A DNA stretch of 64,000 nucleotides from Epithemia pelagica (Eukaryota; Bacillariophyta; Bacillariophyceae; Surirellales; Surirellaceae): the NCBI GenBank assembly GCA_946965045.2, contig OX337232.1, positions 2,604,001 to 2,668,000 on the forward strand. The letters run 5' to 3'. The position numbers and the translations under genes are program-made. Below are positions 10,709 to 20,385 of the stretch, piece by piece. Below the pieces are notes generated by a model. The model ran no database searches and was not told the DNA's origin. It saw only the letters and a program-made list of their open reading frames with translations. Positions within the stretch are counted from its first letter, which is position 1. Each line of letters begins with the position of its first letter.

Positions 10709-11024
10709 CCTGTCCGCTTCGTTTTGCGTCTCCTCGGAAATACAATGCAAGCACTGACTGCTGCTGGAGACGACGAACACCACTAAGTCTTGGGTCTTGG
10801 ATCGACTTGAAGGATCCTTTCCAAAAAACAAATGGGGTGCAAGGATGAGACGACGATGCGAGAAACACGACAAAAAATGACAGTTCGCGGAACACTCGCA
10901 CGTTATAAGCGACTGCGGATCGTCGTGGATGCCGTTGGGATGATCTGCGCGCCCATCCGAGCCGTCCTGGTTCCTGACGCAGACAGGAACGCGCGCTTTT
11001 CTCTATTCAACCCCACTCAGATGC

Positions 11025-11032
11025 GCGCGAAA
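11025..11032 (-). promoter_or_regulatory. E2F/DP-type site (GCGCGAAA)
   Basis: The reverse complement TTTCGCGC fits the E2F consensus TTTSSCGC. It lies 244 bp upstream of the RNR start codon and faces the second site at 11083. In plants and animals RNR genes are S-phase targets of E2F; use here is inferred. Confidence 0.5.
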
Positions 11033-11082
11033 GACAGATGGCTGGGATCACACGCGCGTTGATTCAAATCTACTTAGGGCCT

Positions 11083-11090
11083 TTTCGCGC
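11083..11090 (+). promoter_or_regulatory. E2F/DP-type site (TTTCGCGC)
   Basis: An exact match to TTTSSCGC, 186 bp upstream of the RNR ATG and in inverted orientation to the site at 11025, about 50 bp apart. Paired inverted E2F sites fit cell-cycle control of ribonucleotide reductase. Confidence 0.55.
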
Positions 11091-11275
11091 ACGTCAGTTC
11101 CGAATTCCGCGGAAGCCGCGCGGGACGTCTCCGCGGGAAGGGCCCACAGAACCAGCGCCCCGTTGGCATCGATTCCAGACATGTTGTTGGCGGCATTTTT
11201 TGACCCCATTGTTTGGTTGGTTGCACCCTTGAGATTGCGTGTTGACTCACACCAACAGAGACAAATACGTTCAAG

Positions 11276-14016
11276 ATGGCGAGTTCCATGTTTGTCATGA
11301 AGCGGAATGGACGCCGTGAATCGGTCCATTTCGACAAGATTACACGTCGGATTTCCAAGTTGTGCTATGGCTTGGATCCTCAGGTACGATGCGTTCACCC
11401 AAAAAACTGGTTTGTCCGCACCACTGTTGTGATCCCCCACTGTTGGTTCTCACGCAGCTTGTCTCTCATGATTATTATGGTTGCAGCATGTGGATGCCGT
11501 GGTTGTTTCACAAAAGGTTATTCAGGGTGTCTATCCGGGTGTGACCACAGAGGAACTCGATGAGTGAGTATGCTACTTTACAGGAAAACTAGGTCTGGAA
11601 GGGTGTCGCCTTCTCACGTCCTTGTGGTTTCTGGACTTTTGTCCACTGTGCCTCCTATTGGATGTTTCAGATTGGCCGCCCAGACTTCGGCTGGCTTGGC
11701 GACGCAGCACCCCGACTATTCCATTTTGGCCGCCCGCATTTCCATTTCGAATCTACACAAAATGACGGAATCCAAATTTTCCAAGTTGGCCGACACCATG
11801 TATCATTACCGACACCCCAAAACGGGTGCCCCCGCTCCCTTGATTAGCAAGGAAGTTTACGAGATTGCCATTACCGGTGCCTTGGACACCACGGTCGATC
11901 ACGAACGCGATTTTGAATACGACTATTTTGGATTCAAGACCTTGGAGAAGAGTTATTTGCTCAAAATGCATGGCAAAATTGTGGAGCGACCGCAAATGCT
12001 CCTCATGCGCGTGGCGGTCGGCATTCATGGGAACGATCTAGAAGCCGCCAAGGAGACCTACCACATGCTCTCCCAGCGATACTTTACGCATGCCACTCCA
12101 ACTCTCTTTAACGCGGGGACCAACATGCCTCAAATGTCTTCTTGTTTCTTGATTCAAATGAAGGAAGATTCCATTGAAGGTATTTACGATACTCTCAAAA
12201 ACTGTGCCGTCATCTCCAAGTACGCCGGAGGCATTGGTTTGGCCATTCACAAGATTCGTGCCTCCCAATCGTACATCAAGGGCACCAACGGAACTTCGAA
12301 TGGCATTGTCCCCATGTTGCGGGTGTACAACAACACGGCCCGCTACGTCGATCAAGGAGGCGGCAAGCGCAAGGGCAGTATCGCCGTTTACTTGGAGCCC
12401 TGGCATGCCGATATCATGGCCTTTTTGGATTTGCGCAAGAATCATGGCAATGAATCCGATCGGGCCCGTGACTTGTTCTATGCGCTCTGGATTCCGGATT
12501 TGTTTATGGAACGCGTCAAGGCACATGGTCAGTGGTCCCTCTTTTGCCCGCACGAATGTCCTGGCCTGCACGAATGCTACGGCGAGGAATTTAAGCAACT
12601 CTACGAACGATACGAACGGGAAGGCAAGGCACGCGAAACCGTGCCGGCCCACCAACTGTGGTTTGCCATTTTGGACAGTCAAGTCGAGACGGGTACACCC
12701 TACATGCTCTACAAGGATGCTTGCAACAGCAAATCCAATCAGACCCATTCCGGCGTCATTCAGTGCTCCAACTTGTGTACGGAAATTGTCCAGTACACGG
12801 CACCGGATGAAACCGCTGTGTGCAACTTGGCCAGTATTTCCCTCTCGAAACTTGTGGATGTCCACAGCGAAGAGAAGGAAAAGTTTGACTTTGAACAGTT
12901 GCGTCGTGTGACCAAGATTGTGACGCGTAACCTGAATCGTATCATTGACCGCAACTTTTATCCCATTGAAGAAGCCGAACGGTAAGTCGAGTCGGAGTAT
13001 GCCTCTTGTCTTTTGGTGTATTTTGATAGAGCTGGAACCTAACCATTCAAATGTCTTTTGTCGACAGATCCAACTTGCGCCACCGTCCCATCGGAATTGG
13101 AGTACAGGGATTGGCGGATGCTTTCCAAATGCTCAAGATTCCATTTGATTCCGAAGAGGCTCGAAAGCTGAATCAAGATATCTTTGAAACGATTTACTTT
13201 GGGGCCTGCGAAGCATCTTGTGAATTGGCCAAGCGAGATGGACCCTATGAATCCTATCCCGGATCGCCCATGAGCCAAGGAAAGTTCCAGTTTGACATGT
13301 GGAATGTGACACCCTCCAACCGATGGAAGTGGGAAGAACTGCGCAACAACGTCCGAGAACATGGCATGCGCAACTCGTTGTTGGTTGCCCCCATGCCTAC
13401 GGCATCCACTGCGCAAATCTTGGGCAACAATGAAAGTACAGAACCCTTCACTTCCAACATGTACAATCGCCGTGTTTTGGCGGGAGAATTCACCGTGGTG
13501 AACAAGCACTTGCTCCGCGAACTGACGGAACGCAAACTGTGGACCGAATCGGTTCGCAACCGTCTCATTGCCGATAACGGATCGGTCCAAAATGTCCCCG
13601 AGATTCCTGCGGATGTCAAGGCCGTGTTTCGAACCGTCTGGGAGATTCCCCAACGTTCCATTTTGGACATGGCGGCGGATCGAGCACCCTTTATCTGCCA
13701 ATCACAGTCCCTCAATGTGCACATTGCCGATCCCAATTCCAAAAAGCTGACATCGATGCACTTTTATGCCTGGAGCAAGGGACTCAAGACGGGAATGTAT
13801 TATTTGCGCACACGGCCCAAGGCGGAGGCGATCAAGTTCACTGTCAACCAAGAGGCCCTGAAAGCATCGGCGGGCACTGGCAATACAAGCCCCACGGCCA
13901 ACAAAGAGAATGCCAGTAAGGCCCTTGCATCACCTGGGAAAAAGCCCATGGCAACTGTTTCTGCGAGAGAACAGCCGGACGAGGAAGACGAAATCTGTCT
14001 CAGTTGTGGTGCCTAG
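11276..14016 (+). CDS. RNR1: Ribonucleoside-diphosphate reductase large subunit (class Ia), four exons
   Basis: The enzyme reduces ribonucleoside diphosphates to deoxy forms for DNA synthesis, with the small (R2) subunit as radical source. Exons are 11276-11383, 11487-11563, 11671-12981 and 13068-14016. All introns are GT-AG (GTACGA, GTGAGT, GTAAGT donors), phases agree, and the product is 814 residues, as is usual for eukaryotic R1. Residues 5-90 are the ATP cone ([21 protein letters not shown]), the allosteric activity site. The core holds the ATPTLFNAG and SSCFL motifs with the active-site Cys, a second catalytic Cys in SNLC, and [18 protein letters not shown] near the substrate loop. The tail ends CLSCGA, the redox CxxC-type pair that re-reduces the active site. 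The gene starts at ATG 11276 (AAGATGG). Nothing is missing. Confidence 0.96.
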
Positions 14017-14400
14017 AAAAAGTGTGGGGTCAAGTTGTTGTGGTCCTGAACTCGTTGTATAACTGGCAGTGAACTGAGGCGGATAAATATTTAAGTTAGG
14101 GGATTTGTGGTACCCATCCAACATCCATCAAGCCTTTCTTGTTGTTACTATCTAGTCATAGGAGCCACCAAACGGATTTGATATGGGTCCTGGTGGAGGA
14201 GGCAAGTTGTCCTTGTGTTTTGTTTAGTAAACTTAGCGTGTGAGGGGAACATAGCGTCAGAGATGGGTTGATCAGAATGAACGTAGCATTTAGATACTGG
14301 GAGCAATCGATGTTATGAGACTTGTTGATAGCGTGTTCTTGGTTTGAAATTTGGAAGCGAAACAGGAACTGGCCTTAGCGCTGGATGTAATTGGTAAGGC
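14017..14400. other. Convergent intergenic space
   Basis: The 3' ends of RNR (plus) and HSF (minus) face each other here. An open frame at 14351-14569 on the plus strand overlaps the HSF gene and has no support. No RNA gene or repeat was seen. Confidence 0.4.
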
Positions 14401-15472
14401 TCACAATGACAACAAAGCTGCCAATGCATCTCTGTCGCTGTCACATAGTTGCACACGTGAACGTGAAGGGGAGGATGAAGGCCTTGGAATGATGGGAACT
14501 GATATTCGAGTCAACGCCGATTTCTTTGCGGAGGTTTCTGGCGCATCATTTGCCAGCACACGAAAATAGGCAGAACTCAGACTCTGGGACTCGCTTTCTT
14601 CCATCGTATAGTTCTGAGGAAACTGTGCATGGGGCTCCAAATCCTCTAGGCAATTATTCATAGACCTTTGAGGTATTTGTATCACAGGCCTACAGGCTAT
14701 GGTGCTCCATGGTGCGGCTGAAAGGAGATTCTGAGCTTCGGCAGTGACAAATGCAGCATTGGCAACTCTCTGCATTGAGGAACCGTCATTCGCTTTCGAA
14801 AGCGAGGGACAACTCAGACCAAGTGAAGGCGCATCACGATCGAGGCATTGATTCTGAGGAATGCTCTGTAGCGATGGAGGGATCGAAGGGTGATGATGAT
14901 TCTTCCAAGCAGGATGGTAAAAGTCGTATTTCTCTTTTCCCAAAGATTCCTCGGTTAAAGCTTTGTTTCCTTTGATCTTACGTCGCACCATTTTTCGAAT
15001 CAAAGAGCGATGATCACGAACAAAGCAAAGATGGTAGTATGCACCCTTATCTTTTCCATGCAGAAAGCGAGAGAATCCATAAATGTTGAGTTGTCTCTGG
15101 AAGGATGGATACTTTGTCTGGCCAAAAAAGCTGAAGAAGGGCAATTTTCATAAGAATGTGAGACTGTTCTACTGCTGCTGCTGAGCAGGAGCAGTGCGTC
15201 CTTCACCGAGCGTTGTCGTACCGTGGCATGATGAGCTCAACAAACTTGTGGGGCTGATAGACAGTGAAGGACCGACCATGCGGTTGCCACGAAACGATTT
15301 GCTGTAGTCCCTCTTTTTCAACGGCCTCTAAGCACAGATGTAGACGCCATGGAAATGGACAAGCAACACCGCCTTTCGCCATGCATTCAGCGCCATTCTC
15401 ATCCACCAAGTGAGAAAGATTGTAAATAGGGAGCTCTTTCAGTGTAGGCTCTCGTGCTATGGTCGACATCAT
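14401..15472 (-). CDS. Heat shock transcription factor-type DNA-binding protein, two exons
   Basis: Exon 1 is 15472-15222, the intron 15221-15131 (91 nt, GTACGA to CTTCAG) and exon 2 15130-14401, giving 326 residues. The intron splits the HSF domain and joining restores MPRFFGQTKYPSFQRQLN. The DNA-binding domain spans about residues 40-120: PFPWRLHLCLE, the wing region IVSWQPHGRSFTVY, recognition helix region FQRQLNIYGFSRF, then GAYYHLCFVR. It should bind GAA-type heat shock elements as a nuclear factor. The rest is Ser/Pro-rich with a basic patch (RKMVRRKIKG) after the domain; no clear leucine-zipper oligomerisation region is seen, so trimer formation is uncertain. HSFs are a greatly expanded regulator family in diatoms. 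The target genes are unknown. Confidence 0.88.
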
Positions 15473-15839
15473 GAAACATGAAACAGAAAGAAATTGTGAA
15501 GGTGATGTGTTGCTTTGTTTTTGCCTTGAAAATGACAGTGGTTGCGGTTTTCATCCTCGGTGGTGGACGGTTCTTCTTGACCACCACGAGCATGACGGCC
15601 ATCTGGGTCATAGTTGTACACAAAAGGATATAGTCAATATCAGGCACAACTGACAACTTTGCGTTTGAACTGAGTGAGCATATTGCTCCCCAGGATGTCT
15701 TTGGTGACAAAGTAATAATAAATTTACAATTCATTTAGTTTCGTGATGCTCAGGAGTATTGAATATCGGCAGCAAATTCTTTGGTCTTGGTCACGTTTCG
15801 AAAGCGGTCGCTCCAGGCGGAGGTCTGGCTAGACTGGGG
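15473..15839. other. Upstream region of the HSF gene
   Basis: About 370 bp between the HSF start and the MITE. No gene is supported. It presumably contains the HSF promoter. Confidence 0.4.
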
Positions 15840-15842
15840 TAA

Positions 15843-16320
15843 GGCCGTTCCTTGATATTCTGCAAAAACAAAAATCGACACATGACATCACCTTTTCGTA
15901 GACAATTGCGCGACACGCCCTCCTTTGGCATTTACAAAACCAAAACCTATAACCGCACTTTTTCCCCCAAGGCCCCCAATAGTCCCCATATTCACTTTGA
16001 TTTTTATAGACTAAAATTATCAAAGTAGGACATTATGAGCTTCCTCTTCATTGAGGTTAGGGGGACCGTTGGAGTCGAACGCGCGCCGTTCAAATCCTTA
16101 ACCGTCATTTTTGTTTCTGTAGGGCCCAATGTACACTAGCAAGAAGAAAGCACTATCCCTAATGTCTGTTCAGCTTTTGCCGGCCTGCAAAAGTTGGACC
16201 CAACTTTTGCAGCCTCAAAAGCTGAAACAGCGTCGAACCCGGATTTGACGCCATATTTCCGGGTATTTTGTGACGTGTCACGCTCCAACTTTTGTTTTTG
16301 CAGAATATCAAGGAACGGCC
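15843..16320. mobile_element. MITE-like element with 31-bp terminal inverted repeats and TAA target duplication
   Basis: The left end 15843-15873 (GGCCGTTCCTTGATATTC...) is repeated exactly, inverted, at 16290-16320. The 478-bp unit is flanked by TAA on both sides (15840-15842 and 16321-16323). There is no coding capacity. A 3-bp TAA/TTA target duplication and a GG-starting inverted repeat fit non-autonomous PIF/Harbinger elements; this family call is inference. A second, internal hairpin lies at 16169-16226. The perfect TIRs suggest recent mobility. Confidence 0.8.
16169..16226. repeat. Internal hairpin of the MITE
   Basis: TTCAGCTTTTG...CTGCAAAAGTTGG pairs with CCAACTTTTGCAG...CAAAAGCTGAA with a two-base mismatch region and almost no loop. 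It sits near the right half of the MITE. Confidence 0.7.
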
Positions 16321-16323
16321 TAA

Positions 16324-17110
16324 CTAGAGCCCTCTAGCCTTTTCAAAATATACGCCTCCTAGGAGTACCTCCTACGACTATGTGAAGGTCACCACGTCGA
16401 AAAGACATGGACAAGAAGGAGCGTGGATCATAGATATCTTCGAATGAAAGACGTTGAAAGACAGAGAAAGTCTCTCAAGGCCGCCGATTCGTGCTGCTAA
16501 GCGATGGGTTCTCGAAGAGCTGTGTTGTTGCTAGTGGTCGAGGTCTGGACCACAGTCTGGACACAAAATTGAACGATTCGCATCATTTGGAAGGCGACGA
16601 CATATATCTGTAGTATGAAGAAACGTCGACTGGTCACTTCTCTTCTTGTTGGGGTCGGTGGAGTGATGCGGAGAAAGTATCGCGGTCGTGGTCCGACACA
16701 TAAAAGCTTCAGATTCATAAACAACGGCAAATAAAACTTTTCTTTAGATTTCAGAAAGGAAAACCTTCCCTCTTCAAACTACAGAGATATCACAAGGATG
16801 GCGAAACTCTCACAATTAAAAAAATATTACGGCCAAACTTGTCCGAGAGGCAGTCATGTACGATATTCCGAGTTCCAAGTACAGTAAGAACGACGAAAGG
16901 AGCTTTTATCTTTATAACGCTGAAATAGAGCAAAACGTCTTCAAACCCAATCCTTGTTCCACCCGAGATCTAGGGTCATAGAACAAAAAGATTGTTGGCA
17001 TGAGCGAGGACCATTACGAATTGTGAACCGACACAAAAGAGATTCTCGTGCACTACCATTGCACTGTGCATTTCCTTCCCATGCAGAAATGGTGCTTAGG
17101 ATTCCCTTTC
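16324..17110. other. Intergenic region with no supported gene
   Basis: A perfect CTCCTAGGAG palindrome lies at 16356-16365, just right of the MITE. A 39-codon plus-strand ORF at 16615-16734 with a basic composition was noticed but lacks support. The right part is the 3' flank of the cyclophilin-like gene. Confidence 0.4.
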
Positions 17111-18115
17111 TCATCCTTTTGCAAGCCATGGATGTGGTTGCCACTCCGCGTATGTTCCATCCGCGCTGGGTACCATGATTGTCATTGTTTCAATTAAGAC
17201 ATGAGACGGAGGAATTAGAAACCCAGACCCCGGCATTTTGGTTATGCGCTCCACAACCACATTCTCAAATCCTTCCACCACTGTACCAAAACAAGAGTCT
17301 GCTTCATATGGATTTTCATGTTGTTGACTTCCAGGTCCATGGTTCTCACTATTATTCATAATGGACACATACCAAGCGGGGCCAGAGGGTCGCCCTGCAT
17401 ATCCCACAGTCCCTTTTTTGTGCGGATACTCTTTGGAATATTCTTGAAACGCCAAATGCGGTACTTGATGCCCTCCAACCATCACTTGTAACACGTGGTT
17501 TGCCCGGCGATGGAAGGCCCCTTTCTTCTCTGGCCAATGACGGGCCACTTCCAAGAAGGTAAAGATGGAATGCGGTTGTAGTCGCGACGGAGCGAGTTCA
17601 ATCACAAACGAATCATATTCTCCTCTTGTTGCTGTTGTAGGATTGGATGGTTGAAACTTTAACCCGACCTTGACACGGTAAGGTTCACTAGGACCATATC
17701 GAGCCGATAGCAATAGCCTTGTTGCATCTTGCAGCCGCCTACTTGCTGCTACTCCCTTTTCGTCTACTTCCATGAAACTTCCTTTGGGAAGATTGGCTTT
17801 GATATCTCGCACTTCCTTGTCCAGCATCTTGACTCGCGCCTCCAAGTCATGTTCTTCTTTTTCTTGATCTACAGATTCTTCCTCCTCTTCCTCTTCCTCT
17901 TCCCCTTTGTCGTCATCCTCTTGTTGCTTTTGTATTACTGGTGCCAACAAAGGGTTTTTTCGAAAGTTTTGGAGCCCCTCTATGGACGATGAGGTGGGGT
18001 CATCCATGCTCAAAAGACCCCATAACAAAAGGACACAACTGATCACGAACGCAGCCGCAAGAACCGTACGGACGACTTGCGTTTGCTTTTGTTGGATCTT
18101 TTCGTTCTTTTCCAT
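17111..18115 (-). CDS. Type II membrane-anchored cyclophilin-like protein (copy 1)
   Basis: The 334-residue protein starts with a short basic cytoplasmic tail (MEKNEKIQQKQTQVV) and one transmembrane segment at about 16-36 (TVLAAAFVISCVLLLWGLL). A lumenal stem with a long run of Glu (about 70-90) and a short coiled coil follow. The C-terminal half resembles a cyclophilin fold: FVIELAPSRLQPHSIFTFLEV, then GAFHRRANHVLQVMVGG (compare FHR...QGG of cyclophilins), GTVGYAGRPSGPAWY, and CFGTVVEGFENVVVERI. FHR and the Gln are kept, but other active-site positions differ, so isomerase activity is uncertain. Location in the ER/Golgi lumen is inferred from the topology. A close paralogue lies about 900 bp away on the same strand; they differ mainly in the acidic stem. 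Confidence 0.82.
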   Translation of the reverse strand: MEKNEKIQQKQTQVVRTVLAAAFVISCVLLLWGLLSMDDPTSSSIEGLQNFRKNPLLAPVIQKQQEDDDKGEEEEEEEEESVDQEKEEHDLEARVKMLDKEVRDIKANLPKGSFMEVDEKGVAASRRLQDATRLLLSARYGPSEPYRVKVGLKFQPSNPTTATRGEYDSFVIELAPSRLQPHSIFTFLEVARHWPEKKGAFHRRANHVLQVMVGGHQVPHLAFQEYSKEYPHKKGTVGYAGRPSGPAWYVSIMNNSENHGPGSQQHENPYEADSCFGTVVEGFENVVVERITKMPGSGFLIPPSHVLIETMTIMVPSADGTYAEWQPHPWLAKG

Positions 18116-19031
18116 GACAAAGAGCGTTGTTAGGACTCCTCTTGATCTGTGATTCTGAACCGTTTGACGAAAGAGTTGGCGAGAGAGGAGAGATACGCAA
18201 CACGAGATACGAGACTCCTACCGAGTGGAATACCCCCCAGCGCCGGATGAGTTTTGAATCCCGCCTGAGTCGGAGAAAATATGCATTCGTAAGTGCGACT
18301 CAATACTCGCCCGGCGCTTGGGGGTACCGAGTGGAAGTGGAGGCAACGGAGGCACACAATCATGCAAAAAAAAAAGGTACAATCTATTTTAACGCTGCCG
18401 CGCGCACCCGCTAGGGTAGCGTCGACCGACGCGCCTGGCTCCACACAAAATGTGAAGCAAAGGCACACAATCATGCAGCGCGATGTCACTCAGAAGAAGC
18501 GCGACCGTGTCGTCACTACCCTACCGTAACTGTAGCTAGTGCTTCCGAGTTCGGGGTCGAAGCTTCGGTAGGTTACGAGTTACGATGTTCAGAGTTGAGA
18601 CTTGAGACATACTTCTACCTATTTACTCCTGTGGTCATTCAACATCAGCTGGGCGATCGTTTCCATCTAAATGTACCAACACACTTTGAGACATGTTCAG
18701 GACGCCTCGTCCTGTCACAAATAGTCTCGGTGAAGGTGAGATTGCTGGACTGATAAAGTATCTTTGTAAGACTATACGTCCTATGAACAGTTCGGATACA
18801 TTTACGAACACCAACGGGGATGTCAATGAAAACAATCAGCAAATATTCAACATGTATAGATTATTAACCACCTTCAAAGCGACTGAGATCTTCTGAGTTC
18901 TATATGCAGACGCGTTGAACACTGAGTCCATCTCAACATTTTGGTGGTTGGAGGAAACAGCGTCAGCCCAAGCCTAAAAAAGCTTTGAAATTCTTCTTTT
19001 GTACTGATCTCCTTTCTATGTTCCTCGTAAT
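18116..19031. other. Intergenic region between the two cyclophilin-like genes
   Basis: No gene is supported. It holds a 94-bp foldback at 18231-18324 flanked by 12-bp direct repeats, and a short direct repeat GGCACACAATCATGCA at about 18351 and 18463. The promoter of copy 1 must lie in its left part. Confidence 0.45.
18219..18336. repeat. 94-bp foldback flanked by 12-bp direct repeats
   Basis: TACCGAGTGGAA occurs at 18219-18230 and again at 18325-18336. Between them, the left end TACCCCCCAGCGCCGG...GAATC (18231-18260) pairs with the inverted right end GACTCAATACTCGC... (18297-18326) over about 30 bp with a few mismatches. It lies 100-220 bp upstream of the copy 1 cyclophilin-like start. It could be a very small transposon relic or a regulatory stem-loop. 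Confidence 0.6.
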
Positions 19032-19988
19032 TCAGTGGGTCGCGAACGTCGCGCTTGGTTGCCAATCCTCATAGGTTCCATCCGCGGTGGGTACCATGAC
19101 GGTCATTGTTTCAATCAAAACATGCGCTGGTGGGTCGAGGAACTCGGACCCTGGCATTTTTGCTACGCGTTCCAGCACAACGCGTTCGAACCCTTCCACG
19201 ACAGTACCAAAACAAGAGTCTGCTTCATACGGATTTTCCTCTTGTTGGCTTCCGGGTCCGTGAATGTCGCTGTTATCTTCTATCGATGTATACCACTCTG
19301 GACCGGAAGGTCGTCCCGCATAACCGACAGTCCCCTTTTTGTGCGGATAATCTCTGGAATATTCCTGAAACGCTAAATGTGGGACCCGATTGCCTCCAAC
19401 CATCACTTGTAACACATGAGGTGCTTGTCGATGAAATGCACCCTTTTTCTCCGGCCAATGACGAGCCACTTCCAAGAAAGTAAAGATGGAATGCGGTTGT
19501 AGTCGCGACGGTGCGAGTTCAATGACAAATGAATCACGTTCGCCCATTGTTACAGTAGTAGGGTTGGAAGGCTGAAACTTCAAGCCGACCTTAACACGGT
19601 ACGGTTCATGAGGACCGTAACGAGCCGCCAACAGCAACCGTGTTGCATCTTGTAACCGTGCACTGGCTGCTACTCCGTTTTCATCCACTTCCATAAAACT
19701 TCCCTTAGGAAGATTCGTTTTGATATCTCGCACTTCCTTGTCCAGTAATTGAACTCGTCTTTCCAGTTCCTCTTCAGTGAACCGATTATCTTCCACTGAC
19801 CGTGGTTGCCAATTCCCCGTGGATCGTGACGATGGACTTTTTCGGAAGTTCTGGAACTCGTACATCGGGTCCTCATCCAAACTCAAGAGACTCAACAGTA
19901 ACATGACGCAGCTTATGACAAAGGCACCAGCCAGAATCCTGCGAACAATGCGCGTTTGCTTTTGATGAATCTTTTCGGACTTTTCCAT
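19032..19988 (-). CDS. Type II membrane-anchored cyclophilin-like protein (copy 2)
   Basis: This 318-residue paralogue of the gene at 17111 keeps the same plan: basic tail (MEKSEKIHQKQTRIV), transmembrane segment at about 17-38 (ILAGAFVISCVMLLLSLLSL), stem, helix (RRVQLLDKEVRDIKTNLPKGSF) and a cyclophilin-like domain with GAFHRQAPHVLQVMVGG and GTVGYAGRPSGPEWYTSI. The long poly-Glu stem of copy 1 is absent. The stretch from the helix to near the end is nearly the same in both, so the duplication is fairly recent or under constraint. Function is likely protein folding or binding in the secretory lumen; catalytic ability is not certain because only part of the cyclophilin active site is kept. 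Confidence 0.82.
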   Translation of the reverse strand: MEKSEKIHQKQTRIVRRILAGAFVISCVMLLLSLLSLDEDPMYEFQNFRKSPSSRSTGNWQPRSVEDNRFTEEELERRVQLLDKEVRDIKTNLPKGSFMEVDENGVAASARLQDATRLLLAARYGPHEPYRVKVGLKFQPSNPTTVTMGERDSFVIELAPSRLQPHSIFTFLEVARHWPEKKGAFHRQAPHVLQVMVGGNRVPHLAFQEYSRDYPHKKGTVGYAGRPSGPEWYTSIEDNSDIHGPGSQQEENPYEADSCFGTVVEGFERVVLERVAKMPGSEFLDPPAHVLIETMTVMVPTADGTYEDWQPSATFATH

Positions 19989-20385
19989 GATGATTTTGGA
20001 TATGCGGGCTACGTTATGGGCAGGTTCTTCTCCTCCTGTATCAGTTTGGTATTTGAGAGGGGGGTGATAAAAGAAATCAACGAACCTGTTTCCTTTCTTC
20101 CCAATGCGGACGATCGATTGAGCATCTATTACGAGAAAATGAAACGACGATAAATGCGACTAAAAAATGATCATTGGTGCACAAAAACAATTACCCGCAC
20201 CTCTCGCTTGTTGCTCACCCGGCCCGGCCCCGGTGAATTTTACCGGCAAATCGGAAAAACGTCGGCTATCATTTCGTGTATCTACCTACTCCTCTACTAG
20301 AGGACATTAAGGATGTCTTCCTTCGTTTTCATCAGCATGCAAACAAAAGCAGACCAAAGCAGAACTGCAGCGATTGACGCGAGAA
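19989..20385. other. Intergenic region between cyclophilin-like copy 2 and PPIP5K
   Basis: It contains the copy 2 promoter and the PPIP5K 3' UTR. A 13-bp palindrome CCTCTACTAGAGG lies at 20291-20303. A 36-codon hydrophobic minus-strand ORF (20407-20297) overlaps the PPIP5K end in another frame. Confidence 0.4.

Larger units (their letters stand above)
10709..11275. promoter_or_regulatory. Divergent promoter between oxidosqualene cyclase and RNR large subunit
   Basis: The two genes point away from each other. The half nearer RNR is unusually rich in CG steps (GCGCGC, CCGCGG, CGCGCG) compared with its surroundings and holds two E2F-type sites. No gene is seen in it. Confidence 0.55.

Noticed and set aside
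12038-12865. 275-codon minus-strand ORF
   Set aside because: Shadow of the RNR coding exon; no recognisable domain.
16030-16130. tRNA-like sequence (GTTCAAATCC) inside the MITE
   Set aside because: Only a T-loop-like decamer; no acceptor, D or anticodon arms could be paired around it.
16615-16734. 39-codon basic ORF MKKRRLVTSLLVG...
   Set aside because: Too short, no homologue or duplicate in the window and no conserved context.
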